A stretch of 64,000 nucleotides of DNA from NCBI RefSeq assembly GCF_004421185.1, contig NZ_LXQB01000088.1, forward strand, positions 1 through 64,000, in the 5' to 3' direction. The position numbers and the translations under genes are program-made. The DNA is from Methylacidiphilum sp. Yel (GTDB lineage: Bacteria; Verrucomicrobiota; Verrucomicrobiia; Methylacidiphilales; Methylacidiphilaceae). Positions 36,414-45,803 of this stretch are shown here, piece by piece. The first letter of the stretch is position 1. The number at the start of each line of letters is the position of its first letter. Below the pieces are notes generated by a model that did no database searches, was not told the origin of the DNA, and saw only the letters and a program-made list of their open reading frames with translations.

Positions 36414-37832
36414 ATGAGGTCGATGTTTTATAAAGTCCTTTTTCTATTTTGTCTTTTTAATTGTGTTTCTCTTTCTGTATTTGGAGAAAAAACAGAAGGC
36501 AATTTTTTCCCTTATGGAGTTGCCAGTGGGGATCCCACCACAAACTCCGTTATCCTTTGGAGCCGGATTGAAAGTTCGATGCCTGCAATTAATGTTCAAT
36601 ATGAAGTCGCACTGGATCCGGAATTTAAAAAACCTGTAGCCAGTGGCATTGTTTCAACCTCTCCTGAAATCGATTATACCTTAAAAAAAGAGGTGGAAGG
36701 CCTCCAACCTGCAAAGATCTATTATTACCGTTGGTCTTGGAATGGGCATTTTAGTCCGATAGGACGAACAAAAACATTGCCGCTAAAAGCTGAAAAGATT
36801 CGAATAGCTATAGCCAGCTGTCAGCATTACGGAGCGGGATTTTATACAGCCTATAAGTACATGCTACAAGACAACCCTGATTTTATTATTCATCTTGGTG
36901 ATTGGATCTATGAATTTCCGGTGTATGGAACAGTTTGCGCTAGGCCAGATCTAGTAGGCATAGCTGGTGATCTTGCCACCTACCGAGCAAAACACAGGCT
37001 TTATCGAACTGATCCTGATCTTCAGGAAGCCTTAAGAAATTTTCCTCTATTTGCCATATGGGACGACCATGAGGTGCAAAATGATTATGCTGGAAGAGCT
37101 CTTTCATTCTATAACCCCGATCGAATGAAAGCAGCTTATCAAGCTTTTTTTGAATATTTGCCTATTCGACAACAAAAAGAATGGAAACTTTACCGGTCTT
37201 TTAAAATCGGGAATCTTCTCGAGTGTTTTCTTACAGATGGCAGACAATATCGAGAAGAAGATATTTGGCATCCTGCCGTCCATGCCCCAGTTGAAGCGAT
37301 GATGCAGGCATCGGCACCTGGAAGATCGATGCTTGGATCCGAACAAAGAAATTGGCTCATTGACTCTTTGAAATCAAGCCATGCCCAATGGAAATTTATT
37401 GCCAGTGGGGATATGATGATGGATATCAAACTAGAAGGTAAACCCATAAATTTAGATCAATGGGATGGATTCGCATGGGAAAGGAACGAGATTTTAAAGG
37501 CAATACGTGACAATCAGATCCGTAATGTTGTTGTATTAAGTGGGGATACTCATGTTTTCTCTTTTGGCAAACTACTACTTGATGGAGAGCAAATAGCTAG
37601 CGAAATCGGAACTGCAGGAATATCTTCCCCGGCTGGCAAAATCGAAGGCAAAGAGAAAATTCTCAAAGAGAACCCTCATATTCTTTTTAACGATACAGAG
37701 CATCGCGGGTATGTTTTAATAGACATAAGCCCAAGTGGTTGTAGCGGCTATTTTTATGGAATAAGCACTGTACTACATAAAGAGGGTGAAAGAATACTTC
37801 TTAAAGAAATCCACATTCCTAGTCATTTTTAA
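36414..37832 (+). CDS. phoD: PhoD-family alkaline phosphatase/phosphodiesterase
   Basis: 472 aa with a signal peptide (about 1-24), an N-terminal fibronectin-like domain typical of PhoD (YGVASGDPTTNSVILWSRIE) and a metallophosphatase core: IRIAIASCQHY, FIIHLGDWIYE, IWDDHEVQNDYAG and VVLSGDTHVFSFG carry the metal-binding Asp, Asn and His residues. PhoD enzymes use Fe and Ca and hydrolyse phosphodiesters outside the cell membrane. The first ATG directly follows the hairpin and has no ribosome site; ATG at 36,423, preceded by GAGG, is an alternative start. Confidence 0.87.
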   Translation: MRSMFYKVLFLFCLFNCVSLSVFGEKTEGNFFPYGVASGDPTTNSVILWSRIESSMPAINVQYEVALDPEFKKPVASGIVSTSPEIDYTLKKEVEGLQPAKIYYYRWSWNGHFSPIGRTKTLPLKAEKIRIAIASCQHYGAGFYTAYKYMLQDNPDFIIHLGDWIYEFPVYGTVCARPDLVGIAGDLATYRAKHRLYRTDPDLQEALRNFPLFAIWDDHEVQNDYAGRALSFYNPDRMKAAYQAFFEYLPIRQQKEWKLYRSFKIGNLLECFLTDGRQYREEDIWHPAVHAPVEAMMQASAPGRSMLGSEQRNWLIDSLKSSHAQWKFIASGDMMMDIKLEGKPINLDQWDGFAWERNEILKAIRDNQIRNVVVLSGDTHVFSFGKLLLDGEQIASEIGTAGISSPAGKIEGKEKILKENPHILFNDTEHRGYVLIDISPSGCSGYFYGISTVLHKEGERILLKEIHIPSHF

Positions 37833-37914
37833 ATAATAGATGAATTATTTTTTTGTGTGTGTTGAACATTAAAGACTTGTATAATTTCCATTTGATCGTT
37901 CTTTTTTCTAAATC

Positions 37915-39392
37915 ATGAATAAGTATACCGTTGAATTTATAGGAACCTTTTTCTTGTTCGAACTATTGGGTGCACTGTCTTAGTAAGCGATGGAATTCCA
38001 CCCTTGGCAATCTGTTCGGCTTTAATGGTTATGATATTTCAGGAGGCCATATTTCTGGAGGCCATTTCAATCCAGCAGTAACTCTTGGCGTATGGTTACG
38101 CGTCCGATGCCATTCAACAATTTTGCGCGGGAGTCCCCGCCTTTCAAGGCGGCAGAGGGATAGCGCAGCCTCGCAGCGGCGATGCTTTACAACTGAAACA
38201 TAAATTTCTTTAATCGTGAACCTGAATGAATTGCCAGCCACCCAATCGCTGAGGTGCAAACTGAAGCTCCTGCTCACTAAAGAGCAGGAGGAGGCGGTGC
38301 GGCGTACGGCGTTGGCTTACCGTAATGCCCTGAATCACGCATCCATTGTCGCTTTTGTGGGCGAAAAGATATCGCAAGACATGAAACTGCAAAGGCTGGT
38401 GTCCAAGGATTTGCGCGAGAGGTTCGGGCTGCCAGCTCAAATGGCATGCAACGTGCCCAGACAAGTGGCTGCGGTTAACAAAACCCTCTGGGAACGCGCC
38501 AAAGCGGGCGCGACCCATAAAGCGAAAGGCTGGACCAGCCCGGCGCTATAATGTTCTTGACAAGGCACCCAGATTCACTGCCATGACCATGACTTTGAAC
38601 CATCGCCAGGGACTGGTCCTTGGGCAAGGAACAAACGGTCAGCATGGGGACTTTGGGCGGAGGCATCCGGTGCCGATACGAAGGATGGGACCGGCATCTG
38701 GAGTGGATCGCTCGGCCCACTGAAGGCTATCCGTCATCGAACCGAGCGCATACAGTCGGAGAAGGTTTCCGTCAAACGCCGCAAGGGGAGCACTTGGGAT
38801 TTTTCGGAGCTGCAAGCCAAGATGGCTTACAAAATCCGACTGCCGGGCGGGGTGCCGGTTTGGATGGATGCGGATTCCTCCAGCCAGAGACGGGCGGTTT
38901 GCGGGCATGTTGGGCTGGAGAATCGGCTCAATAAGGGACTGCTGTTTGTATGCGCCCATTGTGGGTATACGCTCCATGCCGATTTAGTGGCTGCCAGAAA
39001 CATCAGCATGCGAACGTTTTCATCTAGCAAGACTGGGTGAGGACTGAGCGATTGTCAGCCGCCCCTGAAGCACACCGGGTGATGAAGCCAAAGCCGCGCA
39101 TCTTTCTAGATACGCGCAAGCTGCGGTGGAGCCTGGATGCAAGCTCCTTCCTTTAGGACGGAGTAGTTGACAAGATGTCCTACCCTATATGTTTTTGCAG
39201 ATTCTTAGGGCTCTAGCCGCAGCAGAGCTTGTGAGGCTTTTTAGAAAGCCTCCATCAACGCCAATGTCTATCGATTTGCTTCCGGCATTTGCAGCAGAAT
39301 TTCTTTTTAGTTTTGCCCTAGTATACGTAGTTCTTAATGTTACTACAGCAAAGGGAACGGCAGGAAATTCCTTTTATGGACTTGGCATCGTG
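37915..39392 (+). pseudogene. Aquaporin gene, frameshifted and split by a tnpB element
   Basis: The start MNKYTVEFIGTFFLFE meets a TAG after 22 codons. A shifted frame continues with SGGHISGGHFNPAVTLGVWL, the first NPA motif of aquaporins. The element at 38,113-39,171 follows, after which the gene resumes with RALAAAELVRLFRKPPS and LLPAFAAEFLFSFALVYVVL, and stops near 39,392. The second NPA half is gone. Intact, it would be a water or small-solute channel (AqpZ/MIP family). Confidence 0.85.
38113..39171 (+). mobile_element. Degenerate tnpB-only element, copy 2, inside the aquaporin gene
   Basis: A close relative of copy 1 at 33,072: same left-end hairpin (near 38,135), same start NELPATQSLRCKLKLLLTKE and same right end GTAGTTGAC. 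The tnpB N-terminal third is open (38,216-38,551). The middle is deleted and rearranged, and the zinc-ribbon end is shifted. No target duplication is apparent, as expected for this family. Confidence 0.82.
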
Positions 39393-39403
39393 ACGACCAA
39401 ATG

Positions 39404-39450
39404 CGGCCGCCGCAAGCCCCTGGCTTCAGAGAGGGGGATAAGTCGGATTT
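39404..39450 (+). repeat. tnpB-element right-end-like hairpin
   Basis: GCCGCCGCAAGCCCCTGGCT followed by TCAGAGAGGGGGATAAG can fold into a CCCCT/GGGGG hairpin. The pattern AAGCCCCTGRCTTYAG is common at the right ends of tnpB elements, where the guide RNA scaffold ends. It may mark the event that removed the second half of the aquaporin gene. Confidence 0.4.
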
Positions 39451-39544
39451 GGATTTTTCACGTTAGGGGTTGAATTTATGCATTCATCTGTCTTATAACG
39501 GCTGAGTGGAGTACTAATCGAACAACAAGGCCCAAAAGAATGTC

Positions 39545-39745
39545 TGAGAAAAAGCGAGTCTAGGCGCCGTCGTTCGTCTGCGAGCTCTGGCGCAGGAACG
39601 TGGTCTTGCCGACCAGCCGCATGCCAAGCACAGTGTGGACCTTGTTCTTGATGATGGAAAGCCGTGCATCCCGTCGAGTCAGGCCTTCTAGCCTAACTGG
39701 CTCGAGACCCGCGATGTGCTTTTCTTACAGCACCGCTATGCGAGA
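39545..39745 (-). pseudogene. Remnant of an AAA-family ATPase (DUF4143 type), N-terminal part
   Basis: The minus strand reads EKHIAGLEPVRLEGLTRRDA, then KNKVHTVLGMRLVGKTTFLR, a Walker A of the GMRxxGKTT type used by the ATPases annotated with DUF4143. Stops follow at once, so only about 65 codons remain. GC is much higher than in the surroundings. Confidence 0.6.
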
Positions 39746-39759
39746 TAGTTTACTGCATT

Positions 39760-39784
39760 TATGTCCTTATGATAAGGACATAAT
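39760..39784. promoter_or_regulatory. Perfect palindrome upstream of the ATPase remnant
   Basis: TTATGTCCTTAT and ATAAGGACATAA are exact 12-bp inverted arms around a G. A third half-site, TGTCCTTATT, lies at 39,796. It sits where the promoter of the dead ATPase gene would be and looks like an operator. Confidence 0.5.
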
Positions 39785-40119
39785 ACACATATTCTGTCCT
39801 TATTGAAAGGAGACCAGCGCCACTGCAACGGCCCAGGCATATATTTTATTTTATACAAATCTATAAAACACTAACACATACCATTCGGAATCCATTATTT
39901 ATGATTTGTAAATGGGGCATGAAAATGCATACAAACGAAATGCGAAGACACAAGGGAAGAAAAAATAGCGCTAAATATTTGTTTATCAGGTGAATAGACA
40001 TGTGATCACGCACAACTCATGTTATTTATGTAAAATAGAAGTTTTTCTTATAGGTGAAATAAAAATATTAGATTTTAATGATTAGTCTAACTTTACTTAT
40101 CTAATGAGGCTACTCATGT

Positions 40120-40546
40120 CGTAATGGGCAGAGGAGCGAGCGAAAGGCCTCGTCGATGCCGCTGTGCGGTGTGGAGTAAGGAGAATGAGGTGCCGCTTGG
40201 GATCCTTGGCGACCTCCTGAAGCAGCGCGTGCCGTTCCTGCTGAGTGCCACCATTCGCCGCAGCGGTACCGCGCACCTCGTCGATGATCATAAGTTACGG
40301 ACAGAACGGGAAAAACTGGTGCCGGTTACGGTCGGTCTTGACGGAGTCAAGATTTTACTGCCTGCACAGAAAAATGTTCGTAGAGGTTTCGGCCGAGCGG
40401 GGTCTGCCGCTCGAGCCGTCCCACTGTCCATGAACGGGTCACCACGGGTTCAAGGTCGAACTTCTCGGCGAGTTTCTCTCATCCGTCTCTGCGGCTAACA
40501 CGACCCATTGGCAGTTTCGGAAGCGAACGATAGAGCCGGGATTCAT
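40120..40546 (-). pseudogene. Remnant of an SNF2/DEAD-like helicase, N-terminal part
   Basis: From ATG at 40,546 the minus strand reads MNPGSIVRFRNCQWVVLAAE. Out of frame it continues as KFDLEPVVTRSWTVGRLERQ, and then as MIIDEVRGTAAANGG with QQERHALLQEVAKDPKRHLI LLTPH, which corresponds to the Walker B and motif III region of SNF2-type helicases. Several frameshifts and large deletions. Helicases of this kind often belong to phage-defence clusters, but which one cannot be said. Confidence 0.6.
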
Positions 40547-40559
40547 ATCGCCTTCCTCA

Positions 40560-40905
40560 AACTGCTTGTGCTTCTCCCCAAGGGAAATAGCTTACTGCCT
40601 CTAGAGCAGCTCCCTCCAAAAGCTAAAGGAAACCTAAACTCTTCCCACAAAGCCCTGGCCAATAGTCTTGGCAACCAAATCGCCTCCGATTCCGGCGTAG
40701 AGCTCTCCGTCGTCTTGCGAGTCTCTCCAGTTAAAAGACCACAAGCCGGTCCACATGAGGAGTCAAAAGCTCCTTGCGCTAGAAGATTCGCTATCCTTCG
40801 GCTCTCTAGAGCTTCACTCGATCGTAGTAGCTCTCCACCAGTCGAACGGACTGGTCACTTTCCCGCTTGAGCCGCCGGATTGGAACGAAACGCAGAAACA
40901 TAATG
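40560..40905 (-). pseudogene. Remnant of the gene upstream of the helicase
   Basis: Read in shifting frames, the minus strand yields RRLKRESDQSVRLVESYYDR, LLTPHVDRLVVF and, at the end, EAVSYFPWGE. The order suggests the C-terminal half of a protein encoded directly before the helicase. It is GC-rich and full of stops. I cannot name the family. Confidence 0.4.
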
Positions 40906-41223
40906 AGACATTATCCTACAATGCTGATCTATTTTAGTGTTCCGAATGATTGTGCCAATTTAGTCAATTCAACGAAATGGTTCCGTAATTCCATTGGTTG
41001 TAGGCTACCGGCAGTACTGCGAGCAGATGAACTTACCCCCTGCGCTATTAACAGTCGCTCTAATTACAGCTAGGGCAAATTCCAATAGCTAAAAGCCTAA
41101 GTTTTTTTTCCTTTTGCAACGTATAGTTGGTTAACAAACCATCTAGAACGAAGTCTTTTTAGACGCGATGCTCTTCCTCTTCAGTGAATCATCAAATCTA
41201 AAAAGCTAGTTCTATTGATACTC
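40906..41223. other. Non-coding junction after the scrapyard
   Basis: A short open frame (40,867-41,073, plus strand) has no recognisable content. I see no RNA gene or strong signal here. Confidence 0.5.
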
Positions 41224-41850
41224 CTAGTTTAAAGCAATCCAGCTACCGGCTGCAAAGAGAGCAGCCGACCAGAGCAGATCAAAATTAATCCATTTTCTAT
41301 AAAGTACTTTCAAAAGATCGCTCCTATATACAATGGTGGCAATGACAATCACCGCAAGAAAATAGCCAAGGGTATGCATCGCCGGTGGAATAAAAAGTTG
41401 TGCAGTAATACCTGATGGCTGCAGCCAAAAAGCTAAGGAGCGACTGCAGAAAGAGGAACCAACAAGGAGCATCAAACCAGCCCCATGAGCAGAAGCCATC
41501 AGGAAAGACCAATAGATCAGATCGGCTACACCAACATTCATCCCAACCCATTTAGGATGCCTTGAACGAATGAGCCAGTAAAATGCAAAACTGAAAAGAG
41601 CTATGACGGCCATCCATTTAATCCATTGTAAAGAAACCCATTTTCCCAAAAGCAAGAAGCAGGCAAAATAGGAGCCTACCGACAAAAAATGACCTGTTAA
41701 TAAGGCTATGGCTGAACGAACGATCCATCGGAAACTATTATGCTGTAGACCAAGAGCAACCGCAAAAAGCCAACCCATTGCTGGATTTAGTCCATGAAAA
41801 ATACCTATCCCAAGATAGTAGCCGAGGCTTTCAATGCTCATGGAAAACAA
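41224..41850 (-). CDS. Polytopic membrane protein coupled to methanethiol oxidase
   Basis: 208 aa with about six hydrophobic segments. The N-terminal IGIFHGLNPAMGWLFAVALG and the following LLTGHFLSVG form a conserved His/Asn-containing core that I have seen in proteins annotated only as membrane proteins, vaguely like TauE/UreH exporters. Its start lies 13 bp inside the end of the oxidase gene, so the two are translationally coupled. A role in metal supply for the oxidase or in export of a sulfur product is possible (inference). Confidence 0.6.
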   Translation of the reverse strand: MFSMSIESLGYYLGIGIFHGLNPAMGWLFAVALGLQHNSFRWIVRSAIALLTGHFLSVGSYFACFLLLGKWVSLQWIKWMAVIALFSFAFYWLIRSRHPKWVGMNVGVADLIYWSFLMASAHGAGLMLLVGSSFCSRSLAFWLQPSGITAQLFIPPAMHTLGYFLAVIVIATIVYRSDLLKVLYRKWINFDLLWSAALFAAGSWIALN

Positions 41851-43241
41851 AAAGAATCTGTTGAAGAATCCCCTCCTTGCAGTCGCACTTGATGAGGCCT
41901 GAATCCAGGGAATTCCACAAAGAAATCCTTTTCTAACTCAAAGCTTTCAGCCTTAATCTTTACTAACCAACCTTCTATTCCAGCTGGATAAAACTGTTCA
42001 TCCCAAGCCCAGTAAAGAGAATTAGTCAGATAAATTCTTTTGCCATCTCGACTGATTTCTACCATTTGAGGACCACCAAGAAGGGGCTTTTGCGGCATTT
42101 TTGGATGCGGTGTTCTACTAACAATCCCTCCAATTTTAATACAACCTTCAAAAACAGGATGAAAGGGATCGCTGACATCGTACTTATGCAGTTCTCCAGT
42201 TCCCCAGCAGGAAACATAAAGATATTTATCATCTAAAGATAGATCGATGTCTGTCACCAAAGGAGGTACCATACCAAATGGTTGTAAGAGAGGAGGGAGC
42301 GCTTCTGGATTGGCTTTCAAAGCTGGAATTTCAATTACTTTTTGAATCTGCCAATCGTTTTTTTCTTTAAACCATAACCATACTGAAGCGGATAGATCTT
42401 TCCTAGAAATTACTACTCCCAAAAATCCATAGAGCCTTCTAGGATCATGTGCAGGCCTTACTTCCAAAGCCATTTGATATTCATTTCCTAGATCCAAAGC
42501 TTTTAAATGCTTTCTTTTTCTTAAATCCCAAACATGAAGGCTGTGACCATATTGACCATCCATTAGGAGGCTGCCCACAACCCCATTTTCAATCATTGGT
42601 GGAGTGCCCCATTCACTACTCAAAAGAATATCTTGGTTGATATGCCACCAAAAATCATAGGCATAATATTGAGGACCTCTATCTATTTCCCACATCCCTA
42701 AAGGCTCAAAAGAAAAATGATCCATAATAAAAATTCCTCCTGGCCCCTCTCCTTCATTGTTGCCTAACGCACTGATGTAAATCCCATCAGGCCCACAATG
42801 GACAGTGTGAGGTCGAGAATATCCAGTCCTCTTCATTAATGTTTCTGGCTCTATAATCTTGGAAATCGATGGGAAACTTGGATCAGGTTTTGTGTCGATA
42901 ATATAAATGCGGGAAGATCTTAATCCAGGCACTATAAGATATCTTCTTTCAAGATGCGGATGCGGAGCATTCGGACAAAGTGCGCTGCTACAAGCATTCC
43001 AGCCATAATGATGCAGTTCATCCCCGCTATAAGGCATTTCCAACAAGCTAAGGATTTGAGCATAACTTTTAGAATCAGGATCCACATCGATCACAGCCAA
43101 TACATCTCCTCTCTTTTTATCCGGATGATCGGAAGAGAGGGCTTTAGGATTAAAAGCAACTACATAAGCAAGTTTTTCTGGCGGAGCATTCATTGCCAAC
43201 CTTGCAGAGGGATAAAATGTAGGGTCTATAGTCCAATTCAT
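41838..43241 (-). CDS. mtoX: Methanethiol oxidase, selenium-binding protein (SBP56) family
   Basis: 467 aa covering the whole SBP56 beta-propeller: LAYVVAFNPKALSSDHPDKK, ELHHYGWNACSSALCPNAPH (about 75-94), YSRPHTVHCGPDGIYISALG, SSEWGTPPMIENG, and the C-terminal YLTNSLYWAWDEQFYPAGIE. Characterised bacterial members oxidise methanethiol to formaldehyde, hydrogen sulfide and hydrogen peroxide and use copper. No signal peptide is visible. It would detoxify or use methanethiol, and the sulfite reductase in this window also feeds the sulfide pool. Confidence 0.88.
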   Translation of the reverse strand: MNWTIDPTFYPSARLAMNAPPEKLAYVVAFNPKALSSDHPDKKRGDVLAVIDVDPDSKSYAQILSLLEMPYSGDELHHYGWNACSSALCPNAPHPHLERRYLIVPGLRSSRIYIIDTKPDPSFPSISKIIEPETLMKRTGYSRPHTVHCGPDGIYISALGNNEGEGPGGIFIMDHFSFEPLGMWEIDRGPQYYAYDFWWHINQDILLSSEWGTPPMIENGVVGSLLMDGQYGHSLHVWDLRKRKHLKALDLGNEYQMALEVRPAHDPRRLYGFLGVVISRKDLSASVWLWFKEKNDWQIQKVIEIPALKANPEALPPLLQPFGMVPPLVTDIDLSLDDKYLYVSCWGTGELHKYDVSDPFHPVFEGCIKIGGIVSRTPHPKMPQKPLLGGPQMVEISRDGKRIYLTNSLYWAWDEQFYPAGIEGWLVKIKAESFELEKDFFVEFPGFRPHQVRLQGGDSSTDSFCFP

Positions 43242-43580
43242 AATGTTCCTAATATGAGAAAATATTGGAAAATATATTCCTTAAAAACAAGATTTAAAGA
43301 GATATTTTATGGGTGCTCATTGAAATGATGTTTGTAGGGTACACTACAAGGTCAATGATGTAAGAGCTAACCGAATGAATCACTTTGGTTTCTATGCAAT
43401 AACCAATCTGGTACTAGCTTAAAGCCAAACCAAAATAAGCAATAGCCCTAAACTTCTAACCCTGCTAGCCACGTTGAGTTAGCTTACCTATAAATGCAAC
43501 ACTGAGTAGGGTGTCCGTGATCGGAAGAAACAACAGGCCATTGAATTGATTTATAATTGCGATTTTCTTAAGAACAAGTG
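43242..43580. other. Intergenic region with a possible IS110-type remnant
   Basis: Minus-strand translation between about 43,540 and 43,340 gives scraps such as DTLLSVAFIGKLTQ and FRAIAYFGLALS-YQIG, recalling the C-terminal VGAYFGLTPRRYQSG region of IS110 transposases. Stops and short length make this doubtful. The promoter of mtoX must also be here. Confidence 0.3.
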
Positions 43581-44984
43581 CTAAATATCAGGAACAAATA
43601 GAGAAACCAGTTCAGATGAACTTTTGCTAAAAAACTTTTCTTTACTAAGATAAAGATCGAGAATTAGTTTTTTTCTTTCTTCGGAAAAAAGATTATCCAA
43701 AGAACTTTCTATCTTCTGCAACAATACCTTTTGAAATTCACTTCTTCTTTTAGGATGTCCAAGGGGATAGAGAATCTCTTTTTTTATCGTTGCAGTGCCA
43801 TCTTCAAAAAACACTTGTATTGCATTAGGAACAGCCATCTTTTCAGGATCATAATACTCGGAGGTATAGGCCTTATCCTCAATAGTTACCATCCTTTTTC
43901 TTAGCGCATCAATCCGGGGATCTCTTGCTACCTCATCTTCGTATAGATCTTGAGTCACCCTACCGTATAACAGAGCTATAGCTACAATGTACTCCAAACA
44001 GTGATCACGATCTGCTGGATTATGAAGAGGACCCTGCTTATGAATAATTCTGATCGCCGGCAGCTGTGTATGAATCTCAATTCGACGTATTTTTTCAAGT
44101 TTAGGAAGAACTTCTTCTCTAAGTTCCAAAGCTGCTTCTATTGCACTCTGGGAATGATATTCCGCTGGAAAAGGTTTGAAAAGAACATTTTCCATGACAA
44201 ACTGCGATAGCGATCTCTCCATCACAATTGGTGCTCCTCTTAGGAGAGCATCTGAAAATCCCCATTGAGGAAGAGACAGCACATTGGGATAACCCATTTC
44301 CCCTTTGATTGCCATAAACGCTAACCATACCGCTCTTCGGACAGCATCTGCTGCCGCCCAAGACTTTCTCCATCCTGTAGCCGGTGCATGTCGATAAATT
44401 CTTAAGGGAGCTCCATCCACAAAACTGTTGCTTAAGGCACTCATTACTTCTCTTTCTCCTCCCCCAAGGATGGATGTTACGATGGCTGCCGAAGCCACAC
44501 GAACAAAGGCAACATGGTCTAAGCCAAAACGATTCAAAGAGTTTTTTAAGGAAAGGATCCCTTGGATTTCGTGAGCTTTTATCATCCATTCCAGAATTTT
44601 CAACCCACTTATCTTTTCCCCTTTAATCCTCTCCATGTACTGTGTGCATGCTAAAATCCCACCCAAATTATCAGAAGGATGCCCCCATTCTTGAGCCAAC
44701 CAAGCATCATTGTAATCAAGCCAACGGACAGCGCAGCTTATAGCATAGGAAGCATTGAGGGGATCAGCCTTAAGCAAAGTCCCTGGTATGACACAGGTTC
44801 CAGGGGAATCAAAAAGTGGGGTCATTCTCCGGCGACATTCTTCAGATTTAACCCCGTGGAACAAGCAAGCTAGAGCATCCCAAAAACAAAGATAGGCATT
44901 TTCAATAGCACTAACACTAAAATCCTTGCTATGAAGTGCATAGCTACAAATTTCTTCCAATACCTGATCACCTTCAATGTTCAT
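43581..44984 (-). CDS. prpD: MmgE/PrpD-family protein
   Basis: 467 aa of the family of 2-methylcitrate dehydratase PrpD, with the N-terminal helical domain (YLCFWDALACLFHG, AISCAVRWLDYNDAWLAQEW) followed by GHPSDNLGGILA, the family's signature, and the C-terminal mixed domain (FKPFPAEYHSQSAIEAALEL, YIVAIALLYG). It would dehydrate 2-methylcitrate or a related acid. There is no prpB or prpC beside it, so the true substrate is open. Last gene of a likely minus-strand operon after rpe. Confidence 0.85.
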   Translation of the reverse strand: MNIEGDQVLEEICSYALHSKDFSVSAIENAYLCFWDALACLFHGVKSEECRRRMTPLFDSPGTCVIPGTLLKADPLNASYAISCAVRWLDYNDAWLAQEWGHPSDNLGGILACTQYMERIKGEKISGLKILEWMIKAHEIQGILSLKNSLNRFGLDHVAFVRVASAAIVTSILGGGEREVMSALSNSFVDGAPLRIYRHAPATGWRKSWAAADAVRRAVWLAFMAIKGEMGYPNVLSLPQWGFSDALLRGAPIVMERSLSQFVMENVLFKPFPAEYHSQSAIEAALELREEVLPKLEKIRRIEIHTQLPAIRIIHKQGPLHNPADRDHCLEYIVAIALLYGRVTQDLYEDEVARDPRIDALRKRMVTIEDKAYTSEYYDPEKMAVPNAIQVFFEDGTATIKKEILYPLGHPKRRSEFQKVLLQKIESSLDNLFSEERKKLILDLYLSKEKFFSKSSSELVSLFVPDI

Positions 44985-45046
44985 CAGGATGCATCCTTTC
45001 TTTTGTATTGCTTCTCTTTCCTAGTTACACCCATTCTAAACCAATC

Positions 45047-45736
45047 TCAAGAGAAAGCCTTTTCAATACTTTCCCTTAGTTGTAAAATATTTTCTTTGAC
45101 ATTTCCTTTAAAAACAGCGGAACCAGCAACCAATACATTAGCTCCAGCTCTTACAATTTCAGTAGCATTGGCAGGTTTAACCCCTCCATCAATTTCAAGC
45201 CAGGCTTTAGATTTATTCGCATCAAGCATCTGCCTGAGTCGTTCCACTTTCCTTGTACTAGTTGGAATATACTCCTGTCCACCAAATCCAGGATTTACCG
45301 ACATAATTAGAATCAAATCAGCATAGCAAATAATTTCTTCAAGGCTCACCAATGGAGTTGCTGGATTCAATGTTACTCCTGCCCCAACTCCTAAGTCATG
45401 GATCAACTGAACTGTCCGATTCAAATGAGGGCAAGTTTCTACATGAACAGTTATAATGTCAGCACCCGCCTTGACAAAATCAGGAATATAGCGATCAGGA
45501 TTTTCAATCATCAAATGCACATCCAACGTTGTTCCTGTCGCTTTTTTTAAATTTCTAAGAGCTTCGACAATCAAAGGACCGATGGTAATGTTTGGAACAA
45601 AATGACCATCCATTACATCAATATGAAGCCAATCTGCTCCAGCATCTAGTGCTTCTTTGGCATGAGCTTCTAACCGAGAAAAATCAGCAGACAAAATAGA
45701 AGGAGCAATTTTAATATCTTTAGGACTCATTTTCAT
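45047..45736 (-). CDS. rpe: Ribulose-phosphate 3-epimerase
   Basis: 229-aa TIM barrel that interconverts ribulose 5-phosphate and xylulose 5-phosphate in the pentose phosphate and Calvin cycles. Metal and catalytic motifs are present: APSILSADFSRLEAHAKEAL, LHIDVMDGHFVPNITIGP, DVHLMIENPD, MSVNPGFGGQEYIP and LEIDGGVKPANA, followed by LVAGSAVF. Full length. It sits between the old-yellow-enzyme and prpD with gaps of about 65 bp. Confidence 0.95.
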   Translation of the reverse strand: MKMSPKDIKIAPSILSADFSRLEAHAKEALDAGADWLHIDVMDGHFVPNITIGPLIVEALRNLKKATGTTLDVHLMIENPDRYIPDFVKAGADIITVHVETCPHLNRTVQLIHDLGVGAGVTLNPATPLVSLEEIICYADLILIMSVNPGFGGQEYIPTSTRKVERLRQMLDANKSKAWLEIDGGVKPANATEIVRAGANVLVAGSAVFKGNVKENILQLRESIEKAFS

Positions 45737-45803
45737 GCTCTATGATTATCTTGGTTCTATATATGCAATGACAAATAAAAATTTCTTTTTTCTAAAAAGA
45801 AAA

